The notes under the pieces were generated by a model. The model did no database searches, was not told the origin of the DNA, and saw only the letters and a program-made list of their open reading frames with translations. From Erythrobasidium yunnanense (lineage: Eukaryota; Basidiomycota; Cystobasidiomycetes; Erythrobasidiales; Erythrobasidiaceae): a stretch of 64,000 bases of DNA. How positions within the stretch are numbered: position 1 is the stretch's first letter; each line of letters opens with the position of its first letter. The position numbers and the translations under genes were made by a program. This document shows positions 12,401 through 22,896 of the stretch, piece after piece. Location of the stretch: NCBI GenBank assembly GCA_001600175.1, contig BCJC01000003.1, positions 2,279,224 to 2,343,223 on the forward strand, given 5' to 3'.

Positions 12401-12563
12401 AATACTTGTCGGGGTTGTTTCTGCTTTTGTGTACTGCTTCTGCTCGCGCTTGCTCTGCTCTTTGACGCTGAAGCCTGCGTCGCGTTCTTGGTTCTGCGTG
12501 TTAACCTCGTGTAAGGCTGGCTTAACCCGATGTTATCGCTCTTTAACACTACCTTGAAGACAT
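9464..12563 (-). CDS. MRE11: MRE11 double-strand-break repair nuclease
   Basis: Ten exons: 12553-12563, 12076-12493, 11914-12024, 11694-11857, 11252-11638, 10838-11192, 10354-10778, 9938-10280, 9636-9875, 9464-9562 (850 aa, all phases consistent). Phosphodiesterase motifs are present: LLATDNHIG, LLAGDLFHENKPS, SIHGNHDDP, and VWGHEHDCRI. After these come the capping domain and a Lys/Glu- and Asp-rich C-terminus ending AKKRATKKR. With Rad50 and Nbs1/Xrs2 the protein processes DNA ends and signals breaks. Oddities: an 11-nt first exon (ATG TCT TCA AG), and about 140 residues of Ser/Asp-rich sequence with a seven-Asp run before the conserved start, where most Mre11 proteins begin almost directly with the nuclease. 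No ATG is available nearer the core. Confidence 0.93.
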
Positions 12564-12859
12564 TCTTAAGCTTCTAAATGTTCAGCCAGTGTCGGCCTGA
12601 AGCATACATGCAAAAGCGTGACTGAAATATCATTGCAGTTCAGGGCAAGTCTTTCCAGGACCTTGACGACGATATGAGCTCTTTACATCCTGACATTGAT
12701 CTGAATACAATCTCTTAAAACCCTTCCATCGACCTGTTCCCAACCTTTGAATCTTGGCTCACCTTTGGCTTGACTTGACTTATCCGACACCTCTCAAATC
12801 AAGTACGAAATGCACCCTACATAGATCAAGATACATAATACAATCAAGATACAGCGAGC
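12564..12859. promoter_or_regulatory. Divergent promoter between MRE11 and the DMT transporter
   Basis: About 300 bp separate the two start codons, so both promoters must lie here. The sequence has no protein-like ORF. I see no clear TATA box or operator. Confidence 0.45.
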
Positions 12860-14394
12860 ATGCCTTCGCTGTCGAAAGGGCAGGCTTATTGCGTATTTGC
12901 CGGCGTCCTGATCGCATATACCGTCCAGGTTCGCACGACTAGCTGCATCCATTATTTCATAACTTCTAAATGTTCGCAACAGTGCGAACTGGCTAGCTAC
13001 CTCAACCGAGTCGGCTACGATAAATCCTTCTTCCTCCTCTATCTCACGCATTCGAGCTACACTTTCTTAGGGATATTCCACTATGCAGCACTCAAGTTCT
13101 CAGGAAGACCTATCGAACCTCTCCTCCAAGAGCTGAAAAGCACAATCAAGAACCAGCTGGACGCGTCGGCAACGGAACATTCGGCATTTCCAGCAAGAAG
13201 AGCTATACAGAGATTGCTCGCCATCACAATACTTATAGCACTCCCAGCTGGTCTGTGGTATGCTGCGATACCTATAACGAGCATGACGAGCTTGACCGCT
13301 CTGTATAATCTGAATGCGTGAGTACGATCATTTGTTCAGTCTGTGGTGTGAAGCTCACTGCTTTTACGTCTCTATACAGATTTTGGGCATACATACTATC
13401 GATATACTACTCACGGTCGGAGCGGTGGGAACTACGGTCGGGCGTAGCTGTAGGAATAGCATGTTTCGGCGTGCTAGTTATGACATATGGGGATAGCAAG
13501 GAAGACAGCTCTGCAGAAGCAGTCTCATCCAGTCATCATCTGTTTGGAGACTTGCTTGGGCTATGCGCCAGTTTCGCATGCGGTTTCTACGAGGTTGGCC
13601 ATCCTTGCAATTCGCTTTCTGTGATAGCTAATCACGTATGTAATGCAGGTCTGGTACAAGAAGTTCATCGCACTACCGTCAGCATCAGATTCGGTCACGT
13701 CGGAACACAAAGCGAGCTATTCGCAGATTCCCTTATCTTCCAGATCTGGCCAAGCACGGACGGCATCGATCGACGGTAGCGATAGTCCTTCTCAGAAGCA
13801 AGATGACGATCGGAATGAAGACGACGACGAGCTCGATGCGCTCGAAGCGGAGCTATACGCCGATAAAGTCCTAGAGCACCCATCTTCGCAAACTTCAAGC
13901 ATACCTACATACCTCTTCCTCTTACACGCAAACAGTATAACGACCCTCATTGGAATATCTACATTCTTCCTGCTTTGGATACCAATACCAATCTTACATT
14001 GGATGGACTTAGAAACGTTCGAGCTGCCGCCGGATGGGACAGCGTATATGGCAGTTGCAGGTGTATGCATGGGTGGTGTGGTAAGCAGTAGTGTGCCTCG
14101 GACAACTTAATTTGCATTTGGCTGACGCCATAAGCAGATCTTCAATGCCGGCTTCAGTCAGCATTTCCTTTTGCCCAGTCGTGAGCCGCAGGAAGCTAAC
14201 TGATATGAACAGTGATACTTTTGCGGGAATGGGGTCCAACACTCACGAGCGTTGGCAACCTCTTCACTCTCATACTCGTAGCGGCCGCCGACGAGTTCAT
14301 CGCCCTCACGAACGGCTATTCGGCTTTATCGGTTTCGACGTTAGCTGGCAGTGGATTCATATTAGCTAGTTTCGCATTGCTCATGACAGGGTAG
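12860..14394 (+). CDS. DMT-superfamily (EamA/SLC35-type) membrane transporter
   Basis: Six exons (12860-12928, 12983-13317, 13380-13593, 13649-14080, 14138-14156, 14213-14394) give 416 aa. About ten hydrophobic segments are visible, starting with GQAYCVFAGVLIAYTVQ. The central pair AFWAYILSIYYSRSERW and VGIACFGVLVMTYGDS and the late motif IFNAGFMILLREWGPTLTSVGNL are typical of fungal drug/metabolite-family carriers related to SLC35F and the yeast vacuolar Thi74/YML018C type. A ~70-residue acidic cytosolic loop lies between residues ~215 and 285. Intron 1 is 54 nt with no stop in frame, so retention would insert 18 residues; exon 5 is only 19 nt. Substrate is unknown. The gene diverges from MRE11 across about 300 bp. 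Confidence 0.82.
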
Positions 14395-14909
14395 TACTTG
14401 GCTTTCTTGAGGGCGGGCGGACCATTCAACAGCCGTCCCTCAACTTTCGTAAACCTACTGAACAGTAAGCAAGTAGTCAAAAGTGTGCGAAGGTAAATGC
14501 AGTGAGGGAAAGATTTAGGACGATTCACCACGGGAAACATGGAAGTGCTGATCGATTCAGTGTCTTCGATGCTGGTTCTGCTGTGAAGAATGAGACGGCT
14601 CTGGACTTCTCTATTCTGCGCATCATACCAGCGACTAACGCCAGTCTCCAAGTCTGCCTCTCTGCGAAGACCTCCTTCGAACATATGAACACGGCGTCGG
14701 TCAACGGCTACCCATCCGTTTGGCCCCATGTGCTCTTCGACAATGAGCCATTTGGTCCCACCCCGGCCTTGTGTGGTTGTAACGCCTACACGTTTGTACT
14801 CCTGAACGGTGCCATTGGGATACTCGCGACAATATGTCGTGGTCTGGACGGTTTTATTGGCGCTGATCCGGAGATCGAAAACGTATTGGCGTATAGTGAA
14901 ACCTGACAT
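14316..14909 (-). CDS. Small orphan protein A
   Basis: The first in-frame ATG is at 14909 (MSGFTIRQYVF). About 100 residues look coding: charged, Trp-containing, with EYKRVGV, KWLIVEEHMGPNGW and GVSRWYDAQNREV. I do not recognise the family. The open frame continues to 14316 and there overlaps the end of the DMT transporter on the other strand by 79 bp, so the true end is probably earlier or behind an intron. It shares a loose layout with the neighbouring orphan at 15206-15580 and the one at 20616-21098 (an RV motif, a gap, then a conserved-looking Trp), and could be a diverged relative. Confidence 0.45.
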   Translation of the reverse strand: MSGFTIRQYVFDLRISANKTVQTTTYCREYPNGTVQEYKRVGVTTTQGRGGTKWLIVEEHMGPNGWVAVDRRRVHMFEGGLRREADLETGVSRWYDAQNREVQSRLILHSRTSIEDTESISTSMFPVVNRPKSFPHCIYLRTLLTTCLLFSRFTKVEGRLLNGPPALKKAKYYPVMSNAKLANMNPLPANVETDKAE

Positions 14910-15205
14910 GAGGCAGCCTTGCAAGGAAACGGAAGCAGCAGGGTCTCCTTTTCAGCTTGTGATTGTTCGAGTGAAGAGGAGGCAAGATGAAGCGAGGTCT
15001 TTCACAGAGTTTTGATATGTTGACACAGCCTCTGTGCGTGTGAGCAGAAATTTGCAAGAATGAGGAAGAAGGGAGGTATGCGGAGGCGAGCTTGAGACTG
15101 TGTCTGCAGCGTGGCATCAGTGTGCTGTGGACGTTTGTCTCTGTCTGTTCAATTGCAAGCCTTCGGACTGCGAATCAATGGCGAAAGATGTGGGGAGGAA
15201 AGACT

Positions 15206-15580
15206 CTACAGAAACCGGCCGTATGGATTGTTATTGGGATACTCTGTACGAGGCCTAGGAGTGGGGATAAGCTCTCCGTTCCGATCACAAGGAGTGGTCA
15301 CACCTCCCAAGTGGTCGATCTTCTGGTAGCCTCGATTTGCCAGCCGCTGGATGGTGTAATGCTCGACTATGTTTACGGCCCCAGTTATGCGGTCAAGTTT
15401 CATCGTCTTGGACTCAAACCAGCCTGCCGCCTGGTTTGACACCACTAGGCGTCTTTCAACTTCGAGGTCTGGAGCAGTGCCATCGTGGTATACACGAAAC
15501 CGCTTCATGAGCCGCGATTTAATGCCATCTTGGCTTATAACTGTATCATCGTTACGCTGTTCAGTAGTGTAACGAGGCAT
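15206..15580 (-). CDS. Small orphan protein B
   Basis: A single-exon frame of 124 aa from ATG 15580 (MPRYTTEQRNDDTV); the frame stays open upstream to 15649 but without an ATG. The composition is charged and protein-like: RFRVYHDGTAPDLEVERRL, then NQAAGWFESK, then IVEHYTIQRLANRGYQK, ending NPYGRFL. No signal peptide or membrane segment is visible. I do not recognise the family. It lies head-to-tail with orphan A on the same strand and may be related to it and to orphan C. Confidence 0.5.
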   Translation of the reverse strand: MPRYTTEQRNDDTVISQDGIKSRLMKRFRVYHDGTAPDLEVERRLVVSNQAAGWFESKTMKLDRITGAVNIVEHYTIQRLANRGYQKIDHLGGVTTPCDRNGELIPTPRPRTEYPNNNPYGRFL

Positions 15581-15649
15581 ATCGTGCTTTGAAGTTTCGG
15601 CGACGGGGGCGGCGATGCGACAGCGTGTGTAAGAGGTACTTCCTCTCAC

Positions 15650-16419
15650 TTCGTCTCTACTGGGCCGATCCTAGACTTTGTATGCTAGGATGCGCTTGTA
15701 TCGTAGATGTCGTTGGTTGACAAACCAAGAGCAGAGCTGAAACCCAACGCTGCTGGAATACGAGAAGCACAGCTTAGACAGAGGTTTGCCCATGAAAGGC
15801 GGTAGAAAGCCATAAACCCAAGCAGGAGGGTCAGGAAAGAACCTCTAATGCTTTGAGTACAAAAGCGTACCTTATGTAAGTTGGTACTGCTCACAGCTTA
15901 GACAGTGAACGACAATACTTCAAATAAGGTTGTGTAGGCCGTGTAGGCCTGTGAAGGAGCCCGGCACCGTTGTGGAGCAGAGAGAGGAGAGGGTGCATAA
16001 GACAACTACAGCTGATTGCCGCAGTGGGTGACAGCATAAAAGGTATAGGTGAACGTCGCTTGCCTACACTCGCACGGCGTTTGCTTTAAACGAACGACGA
16101 TGTCCAGGAAGATAAAGCACTGCGCAGTCAAGTTGTGCTACGCACACTCGGTATCCTTGAAGGCCTCGAAAGAAGTCGACGCTTTCGACCATATGCCTAC
16201 TGTTTTCTGATTCAGCGTGTCAGAAAAGAGCTTCCTCATCCAGACCGGAGCAAATTCAGATTACGTTCGTGAATCGTACTGTCCATAAGGAGTTTGAAAC
16301 GACGTCATCAGATTGCCACCCTTTCTTGCTGCATTCGAGGGCGGTGTCGTTGTTGATGGACCGGGCAGATTTTGCGCTCAGCAGATCTGCTTGGTGCCAA
16401 CACGCTAAAGACAGAAAAA
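15650..16419. other. Intergenic region with a possible TATA box
   Basis: About 770 bp without a confident gene. Near 16033 there is an AT-rich CATAAAAGGTATA, followed ~65 bp later by an ATG at 16100 opening a 37-codon frame (MSRKIKHCAVKL...). This may be the promoter and first exon of the gene called at 16420, or chance. Confidence 0.35.
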
Positions 16420-16713
16420 ATGCAGTCAGAAACATCCAGGGACGCGGACAATAGCCATGCATGTATCGTCATCCGAGACTTCGCGTATGACCCGGACATG
16501 CGAGCCTTTTCAGGGAGACCAGACGAGGGAGCTGCTCGTATACCCAAGATTACCAGAATCAGTAGCCATCTACGTTCCAGCCGACCATCAGACTGCAGTC
16601 GACTCCAAGGTGCTAAAAATCCATCGATAGACGTCGAGCAGCTGGAGGAGCAGGTCATTTCCGACAGTCCAGAAGAGATGAACGGAAAGGATTACCTGGG
16701 AGCAATGTATTAG
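16420..16713 (+). CDS. Small acidic hypothetical protein
   Basis: A 97-aa frame from the first ATG (MQSETSRDADNSHACIVIRDF). Composition is protein-like, with VIRDFAYDPDMRAFSG, a basic Ser-rich middle and an acidic C-terminus (VEQLEEQVISDSPEE). I recall VxDFAYP-like motifs in short fungal proteins of unknown role, but cannot name the family. The open frame extends upstream to 16372 without an ATG, so an upstream exon is possible. It is convergent with the carotenoid gene, 233 bp away. Confidence 0.45.
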   Translation: MQSETSRDADNSHACIVIRDFAYDPDMRAFSGRPDEGAARIPKITRISSHLRSSRPSDCSRLQGAKNPSIDVEQLEEQVISDSPEEMNGKDYLGAMY

Positions 16714-16946
16714 TACGGAAGAGGGGGATAAGGATATCTATTGATCGAGGTAGTCTATTCGTCATCTTTTACATCGTCATTAAGGTGACAAAAGTTACAG
16801 ATTGGATGGTGCGGGAGGAGATGAAGATCAGGGAACGTAAGAGGGAAGCACCAGCTGTGGTTGTCCGTGAGAATGCTCCAGATTGTCCGTACGTCATTCG
16901 GCCCGCTTGCCGTGCCCGTCTCTTCTGATTTACTGAATGCCTGCAT

Positions 16947-19059
16947 CTATCTTCTAGTATAAACTTCTCTAAGGGCGATGGCTACCCTCTGCCACTTTGT
17001 CAAGCTGACTCTTTCGCCCTGGTATTGCGGGTTCGGCGTCCTTCCATCTTGCAAGAAAGCCTTTTTGCTGATCTCCGCTCCAATGCCGATATAGACTCGT
17101 GTAGCCGCCCTTATTCCAGCCTGACATGATCTAGGTAGTTTTTGAATAGCTTCGCTCGTTCCTACTTTGTGCTCTTCTGCCAGGTCTAGCATCTGGCGGA
17201 TATAGACTGGGTATCTGAACTCGGCGCTTGTAAGCTCGCGCTTTTCGCTTGCTGCTTTTTGTAAATTGGCGTAATCTTGCAGTCGCAGCGATACCTCTTT
17301 CTCGCCTCCTTGTATCGATGATTCCTGCTTGAACCAATCTTGCGGGATGTATATTCTGCCTTTCCCTGCATCCTCTCTGATGTCTCTCGAGATATTCGTG
17401 ATCTGCAGCGAGACTCCCATACTTGCTGCTCTGTCTAGTACTCTCTTGCGCTCTTCCTCATCCTCGAGCATGCCTTCGTTCGCCCACATTGCCCACACGC
17501 ACATCTCCGCTACGCTCGACGCTACTAGCCTCGAGTATTCCACGAGATCCGCTTGTGTGACTATAGGTCTGTTCTCTGCTTCGAGGTCCCACTCGTAGCC
17601 AGCTATTAAGTCGTCGAAGGGGTATCGAGGTATGCGGGAAGAGATGGTCGAAAGGAGGAAGAAAGCTGATTGCGCATCTACTGGGACGCGCTTATGCAGA
17701 AAGGCCGAGATGGCATATGCTGAAGGTGGTTGTGCAGGAGCTACATATCCGTTGGTCTTGCCATCGCCTGGATGTGAGGCAGATGTCGCCGGGTAGAGCA
17801 AGTCCAGCCATTCTTTGCTCATTGCGATAAGTTCCCTAGCTTCTTCTTTCGTTGCCGACTCGTCGCAGAAGTCGTCCAACACTCGGCAGAATGCGTACAG
17901 TATAACTAGATCCCGCCTGACGGCTGATGGGAAGATGTAAGACGCTGTATGGAAGGATCTTGAATGAACGGCGAGTACTTCTTGCGTCTTTTCGAATGCT
18001 GGTATCCTTGCGCGATGCGACGAAGAAAGATTGTCCACGCGCAAGAGCAGAGACCGCACGAGAAACTCGAGAAACTCCTTTGGTTGTGATGTGGTCGGCT
18101 TGATGATCTGTTGCGACGAAGTGGACTGTTTCGCTAGAAGATCTCCGAACACATCGATGACTGCAAAAGAGCGGTCGAAAGCCGACATTCCCAAGACAAG
18201 GAGGAGGTTCGTGACGGTGAAGAAAGTAGCTTCTTCCAGTGGTAGATCTTTCCAGACAAAGTATCCTGTGGATGTGCGCTCGGTGATATGCCAAGTTCCT
18301 CCTCTTAAAGCGATTGTATCCACCATGCAAAGGTACAGCGTCGGGATGATTATCGTCAAGAGGGAAGTCCTCGAGCGTGAGAGGAAGTGATCTCCTGCTA
18401 TCGTCCATAAGAACAGCATGACGGGCGTTATCCACCATCCTATGCATCCGAGATAGAAAGTATGCGTCTCAGGGACGGCCATTTGCCAGCCTGTAATTCC
18501 TGCAGCGACTAGGACTCCAGCAGGTGCCCATCTCAGTAGCTTCCTGGGCAGAGTATTTGTTGAGAAGAGAAGATGCTGCGAGGGTGTCTCAAAGAGCCCA
18601 AGCAGGATATAGAGCTGAGAGGTGAAGATCGATTGGATGATGAAGAAGAAGACCTCTTCTATAGGGACACTCCTGATAGTAAGCATTACTGCCCACTGCG
18701 AAAAGAAAGAAGAGACAGACGTAAGCACGTGCAAAACAGCGCAGATCCAAAGAAAGAAGTCGGTAGATAGCAAGGTGTAGCGCACATCAGGGTAAGTCCA
18801 TGCATGGTTTCTGATGATGTATGAATCCCATGGAAAAGTGTAGATGACAGCCAGAGTGACATGGAAAGCGATAGTGAAGAAATTCCGCTTGCTGAGGACA
18901 GGACTGAGGAGGAGTGAGAGGACCAGAGTCGCCGGGATGGTGTATACAAGATGCCTAATCGCAATATACGTATCATCAGCTTGTACTCTTCACGCTTTCC
19001 CACATTTCTGCCGTTTCTTTCAGCGTGAACACTCACACCCGCCAGTACGTGAGCAGCAT
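16947..19059 (-). CDS. crtYB: Bifunctional lycopene cyclase/phytoene synthase
   Basis: Three exons: 19037-19059, 18786-18954 and 16947-18695 (646 aa). The N-terminal ~235 residues are the membrane-embedded CarR-type cyclase, with about six hydrophobic segments and the motifs TFPWDSY, NHAWTYPD and VPIEEVFFF; the second repeat has PLEEATFF. The C-terminal ~400 residues are phytoene synthase, with the Asp-rich motifs RVLDDFCDE and NISRDIREDAGKGRIYIPQDW. It condenses two GGPP to phytoene and later cyclises lycopene. The fusion is specific to fungi. The 90-nt intron 18696-18785 has no in-frame stop, so the frame reads through it; splicing restores TYPD-WAVML, as in homologues. No crtI or GGPP synthase gene is nearby. 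It diverges from bL36m. Confidence 0.95.
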
Positions 19060-19406
19060 CTTCTCTGCCTTTTGTCAGGGTATCTGGCCAGATGTCTTGA
19101 ACGAGGTAATGCTACTTCTTCACTTCATAGAAGCATATTAAAGCTGTCTTGAAAAGTAGAAGTAGAGTAAAGTCGCAACGAGAGAATCAGCGCTTCGGCA
19201 GGGCACAGGCAAGGAAACAGATAGATCGATAAGGCTTTCTGGGTATCTGATCATACAGTCTTCTTATTCTATCCATGTACATTACGATGCTACTTTGCGA
19301 TCCCTCGAAAGCTACATTCCCTGCAGAATAGGCGCGCAGATCGTACTGCATCTCGGGCGAAGCTCTCGGAGGTTAGACACAGGCGAAATCACTGAAAAAC
19401 ACAATC
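19060..19406. promoter_or_regulatory. Divergent promoter crtYB / bL36m
   Basis: 347 bp separate the two ATGs. The region must hold promoters for the carotenoid gene and the mitochondrial ribosomal protein gene. No ORF of note and no operator that I can identify. Confidence 0.45.
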
Positions 19407-19812
19407 ATGAGAAGCATACTTGCAAGAACGCTACTGGGACGATGCAGTACTTCTACAACCGTCGCAACGACCACTGCTCGGGCGCGGCCAGTCCAGGCAT
19501 ATTCATTCTTCACAAAAGCTGGAACAAGGACAACGCAGCTTGCTCAGCAGCAACAAGGATGCAGTCATCACCATCATGCACATGGAAGCTGTAGTAGCAG
19601 CGTAGCCAGCGGGATAGGAAGTCAGCAGACAAGAGGGATGAAGGTCCGGTCGTCCGTAAAGCTCTTCTGCGATGGCTGCAAAACGGTCAGGAGGAAAGGC
19701 TATCTGTACGTAGTGTGTAGCAAGGATCCAAAGCATAAGCAGGTACGTGATTACCCTGACAGGTCACTGCAAGGCATCGTGCTGATTATTCTGGTTGCAG
19801 CGTCAAGGCTAG
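19407..19812 (+). CDS. RTC6: Mitochondrial ribosomal protein bL36m
   Basis: Exons 19407-19742 and 19801-19812 give 115 aa. The last ~40 residues are bacterial-type L36: [15 protein letters not shown], then KGYLYVVC and KHKQRQG, with the zinc-ribbon ligands C, C, C, H. The first ~75 residues are rich in Arg, Ser, Thr and Ala without acidic residues, a mitochondrial presequence, and include a His-rich stretch ([11 protein letters not shown]). The final exon is only 12 nt and supplies RQG and the stop; without splicing the conserved end is lost. The product sits in the large subunit of the mitoribosome. Confidence 0.92.
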
Positions 19813-20615
19813 AAGCAACAGATCTCTAGCACGCTGTACGAGATCATCACTTCAATGCATGCCTACCCTCCACTGGACCACAGCACGCCCTGGCTTATGT
19901 GGTAGGCTCTGCTCCTGTCCCAGCCGGCTTCCGTCCTCATCTGATCTGCTCCTCCCATATCTGCTTGCAATACTGATTCGCGAGTGCAGTATGCAACACT
20001 CGACGTAGGACATACCGACAGCTTCTCTTGAGACGAGCTACACAGCGCGTTCGCAGCGGTGTATATCAGCAAACATCCATAATCGCAGTCCAACGTTTGT
20101 ACACACATAGCAGTCACATACGTAGTCATGAAGTGGAATGACGAGGTAGAGACAGTAGGAATTGGAAAGTGAGTAAGAATTAAGAATGTCAAAAAGACCA
20201 GCAGGTCTGACTTCGCACAACTCTTTAAACAGTGCTTCGCGCTGTACAGTCACCTGCGTTCCTCAGGTCTACGCTTGCCAAAGCAGCCGGCGGACTATAA
20301 TGCGTGCTCTCAGCAGCGGAACAACCCGTCAGTTTGACCGATGTCTTTTACTTACCCAACCAATCACTGTCATAATCTCCGGGCTGATCTAGCAGCGTTG
20401 AACTCTTGGTGTCCCCCTTCTCCATCTGTTGTGCGCGACCATCCTCTCATTTTTTTCTTTTGTGCGACACGAGGCTGTGCGCTGTTAATCAAACCCCACG
20501 ATGTCTTTCTCTCTCTATCCTCTTTTCTCTCTCTCTTCACATCTGCCATCTCAGTCTATAACGGTCTGACAGGCACCTGCTCGCATCAATCAGTTACATT
20601 CTGTCTACATCAGGT
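19813..20615. other. Intergenic region with a pyrimidine-rich leader
   Basis: About 800 bp without a supportable gene. From about 20440 to 20550 the plus strand is strongly C/T-rich (runs of CTCT and TTTTTTCTTTT), typical of promoter or 5' UTR sequence of the following plus-strand gene. Nothing else is recognisable. Confidence 0.45.
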
Positions 20616-21098
20616 ATGGCCGCCCGCCTCAACCTACGAGATGCCTTGCAGACCGAGTTCACTGAACCGGATGGCACCAAAGTCCAGGAAACGCGTTGGG
20701 ACGCAGGAACAGGACATTCCTATACCTTTCGTCGCGTTGTGACGGACCCCTCAGGGCTCTGGAAGCACGATAAGAGGCAAGAGTATGACATCATCAGCGA
20801 CCACTGGCAGACCATACACGAGATTGTGATTGAAAAACTGCCGGGCGACATATACAGAGTGAACGACTGCCTAGCTCGCAGAACTTTCTGTCGGAACCGC
20901 CGTGGACATCGGGTCGAAGATCCGGAAGGCTTTCCGAACAACTTTCAGTTTACAGAAATCAACGAGCCGAGGGTGTACCAAGAGCGATGGTGCGAGGGTA
21001 CCGAAGTTGTGAGGATTGACCATCAACGTGGCGGTATCAAGAGAGAACGCTTGAACCCGTCACCCGGGAGAAGGGAACCCAGAAGGATAAGGCGATAA
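20616..21098 (+). CDS. Small orphan protein C
   Basis: An intronless 160-aa frame with ATG at 20616. The product is highly charged, especially in Arg, with no membrane segment: KVQETRWDAG, TFRRVVTDPSGLW, YDIISDHWQTIHE, NRRGHRVEDPEGF, EPRVYQERWCEG, and a basic C-terminus RREPRRIRR. I do not recognise the family. It has a layout like orphans A and B 5 kb away (VQ.T, then Y/F-x-RV, then W spaced by 15-20 residues). Coding status is supported by length, composition and a pyrimidine-rich leader directly upstream. Confidence 0.55.
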   Translation: MAARLNLRDALQTEFTEPDGTKVQETRWDAGTGHSYTFRRVVTDPSGLWKHDKRQEYDIISDHWQTIHEIVIEKLPGDIYRVNDCLARRTFCRNRRGHRVEDPEGFPNNFQFTEINEPRVYQERWCEGTEVVRIDHQRGGIKRERLNPSPGRREPRRIRR

Positions 21099-21559
21099 GC
21101 GTTTCAGCGAAGGCGTCTGCTGTTCCGGTTCCTTTTCTAGCTGTTCCTTCCTGCAATCCAGGACTCCCCGTTGTTCGTTCTGTGCCGGAATCTGAAAGAA
21201 GAAAACGCGGACCGATGCCACTACAAAGTGTTGCGTACAGACAGTCATACATAGCCTCGACTGCAGGCAGACTGTTCTCCATTCCCGCTCCTGCTTACAT
21301 GACGGCCTGCGGATGTGCGCGGTTGAGTAGGACCTTCGATGGTGACAAAACTCAGTATGCGCAGCGCCTGTACAGCAGCGTCTGGTTCATTGAATTTTGT
21401 TCTGAACTTATAGTGGTGCGGTACGAAATGAAGAAGAGAACAGAACCGGCTCTACAATAACGCTGGATCAATGAGACCCTCCGCTAATAAGGTCTGCAGG
21501 AACAGGTCGGAATCGCTTTGCGGGACTGGAATGTCGCTGTACCCTTCAACCGTACTCGA
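21099..21559. other. Intergenic spacer between convergent genes
   Basis: 461 bp between the 3' ends of orphan C and the first TFIIIA-like gene. No protein-like ORF or repeat is visible. Confidence 0.4.
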
Positions 21560-22896
21560 TCATTCTCTGCTCCCTTCGCTGCTGTCTGCCTGCTCTTCAC
21601 AGCTTACATGCGATTGACCCTCAAGGCCGCGACTGCAATGCTGCAGCTGCTCTGGCGCCTCATCCTTATGCCGATACCTACAGTGACTGAGGAGAGCTGA
21701 CCTCTTCATAAAGCTTGCGTCCTTGCAGGCGGCGAAGGGACACCGAAGCGGATGTTCAGTTGTGTAATGTGCTTCTAAAGCGGGCATATCTCCGAAAGCC
21801 GGGCGCGGCCTAACCTCCTTAGCATGGGATGCATGCATGCAGATATGCACTTGCTACTTGAAGCAACGGGGTCAGTTGGGTGTCCGGTGCGTAGCTAATT
21901 CGCCTGAGTTGAACTGACCGCCATGAATGCGTTTGATATGGAGGTGTAAGCTGCTCACTGTCCCGTAGGCCTTTCGACACGCATCATAATTGCATCTGTA
22001 TTGCTCTGCCAGTGGCTTCTGTCTTGCAACCGCACCACATTTCCTCATATGTGTGCTAAGGTGTCCGGCTTGTGCGAATTGGGCTTGACAGCCGTCCACA
22101 GAGCACTGATAAGGCTTCTCGCCGGTGTGGGTCCGCATGTGTCTATCTACTGCGGAAGGGGAGACAAATGACTTGGCGCAGCCTTGCCGGCGGCAGCGAT
22201 ATCGCTCTGGAACCCTGGTGATGCCATGTCCATGCTCTTCGGACTTGTGTAAGCGCAGCATGTAAGCCGTGTCAAAGCTCTTCGCGCAAGATGAGCACTA
22301 AAGAGGAGCATGAGCATGAGCAGCAGTTCTATCGGCGCATACGTAGAGGATGTGCCCACTGAAAAGCCTTCGCCCTCCTTGTGGATGCTTTGGAGATGAG
22401 CCTTGAGATTGTGCCGTTGCCAAAATCGAGCTTTGCAGCCATCTCTAGGGCAGGCCAGCCGTCTCTTCTCAGCATCGCTTTTATGTACCCGTCGCATATG
22501 CCGAAGGAGATATTCACGCGTCGTGAAACTCCAGGCGCACCCGTCAAGCGTGCATTTGAACGGTCTCTCGCCGGTATGTGTTCCAATGTGCGCCTTCAAT
22601 TCGCTGTAGAACGCGAATGACTTTGTACAGCCCGTCCAGGAGCAGACTTGTGATAAGAGGCGTTTCTTAAAGGGAGATAGTGTAGACGGCACAGTCGACA
22701 CCGCTTTGGTGCGAGGTGTACCAGAAAGACCAGCTTGCTTCTTTATGCGCGAATCGTACTGGCAGTCTTCGTCGCTGTCGTTCTCATAGCTGCTATCGCT
22801 GTCGTTGCCGCTCTTGCTTTCCTCGCCGTCTAGCTGTCGACGCGTTCTTTTTCGCGATTGTTCGGCGCTGCCCGCAATAGACAGTAGCTCTATCAT
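21560..22896 (-). CDS. TFIIIA-like C2H2 zinc-finger protein (copy 1)
   Basis: Exons 22360-22896, 21919-22297 and 21560-21849 (401 aa; ATG at 22896). An acidic, Ser-rich N-terminus is followed by nine finger units: CSWTGC, CTLDGC, CPRDGC, CSSC, CRRQGC, CSVDGC (its last ligand is Cys rather than His), CNYDAC, an irregular CMHASH unit, and CPFAAC. Nine fingers with TGEKP/TGERP linkers after early fingers, a short CxxC finger 4, and RFWQRHNLKAH in finger 3 are the TFIIIA pattern; TFIIIA binds the 5S rRNA gene and recruits TFIIIC. A second, similar gene lies at 25680-26969. Which of the two is the true 5S factor cannot be told here. Confidence 0.8.

Noticed and set aside
18696-18785. Extra transmembrane segment in the lycopene cyclase domain
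   Set aside because: The reading frame is open, but the segment has splice signals at both ends and its removal restores the conserved join seen in the family.
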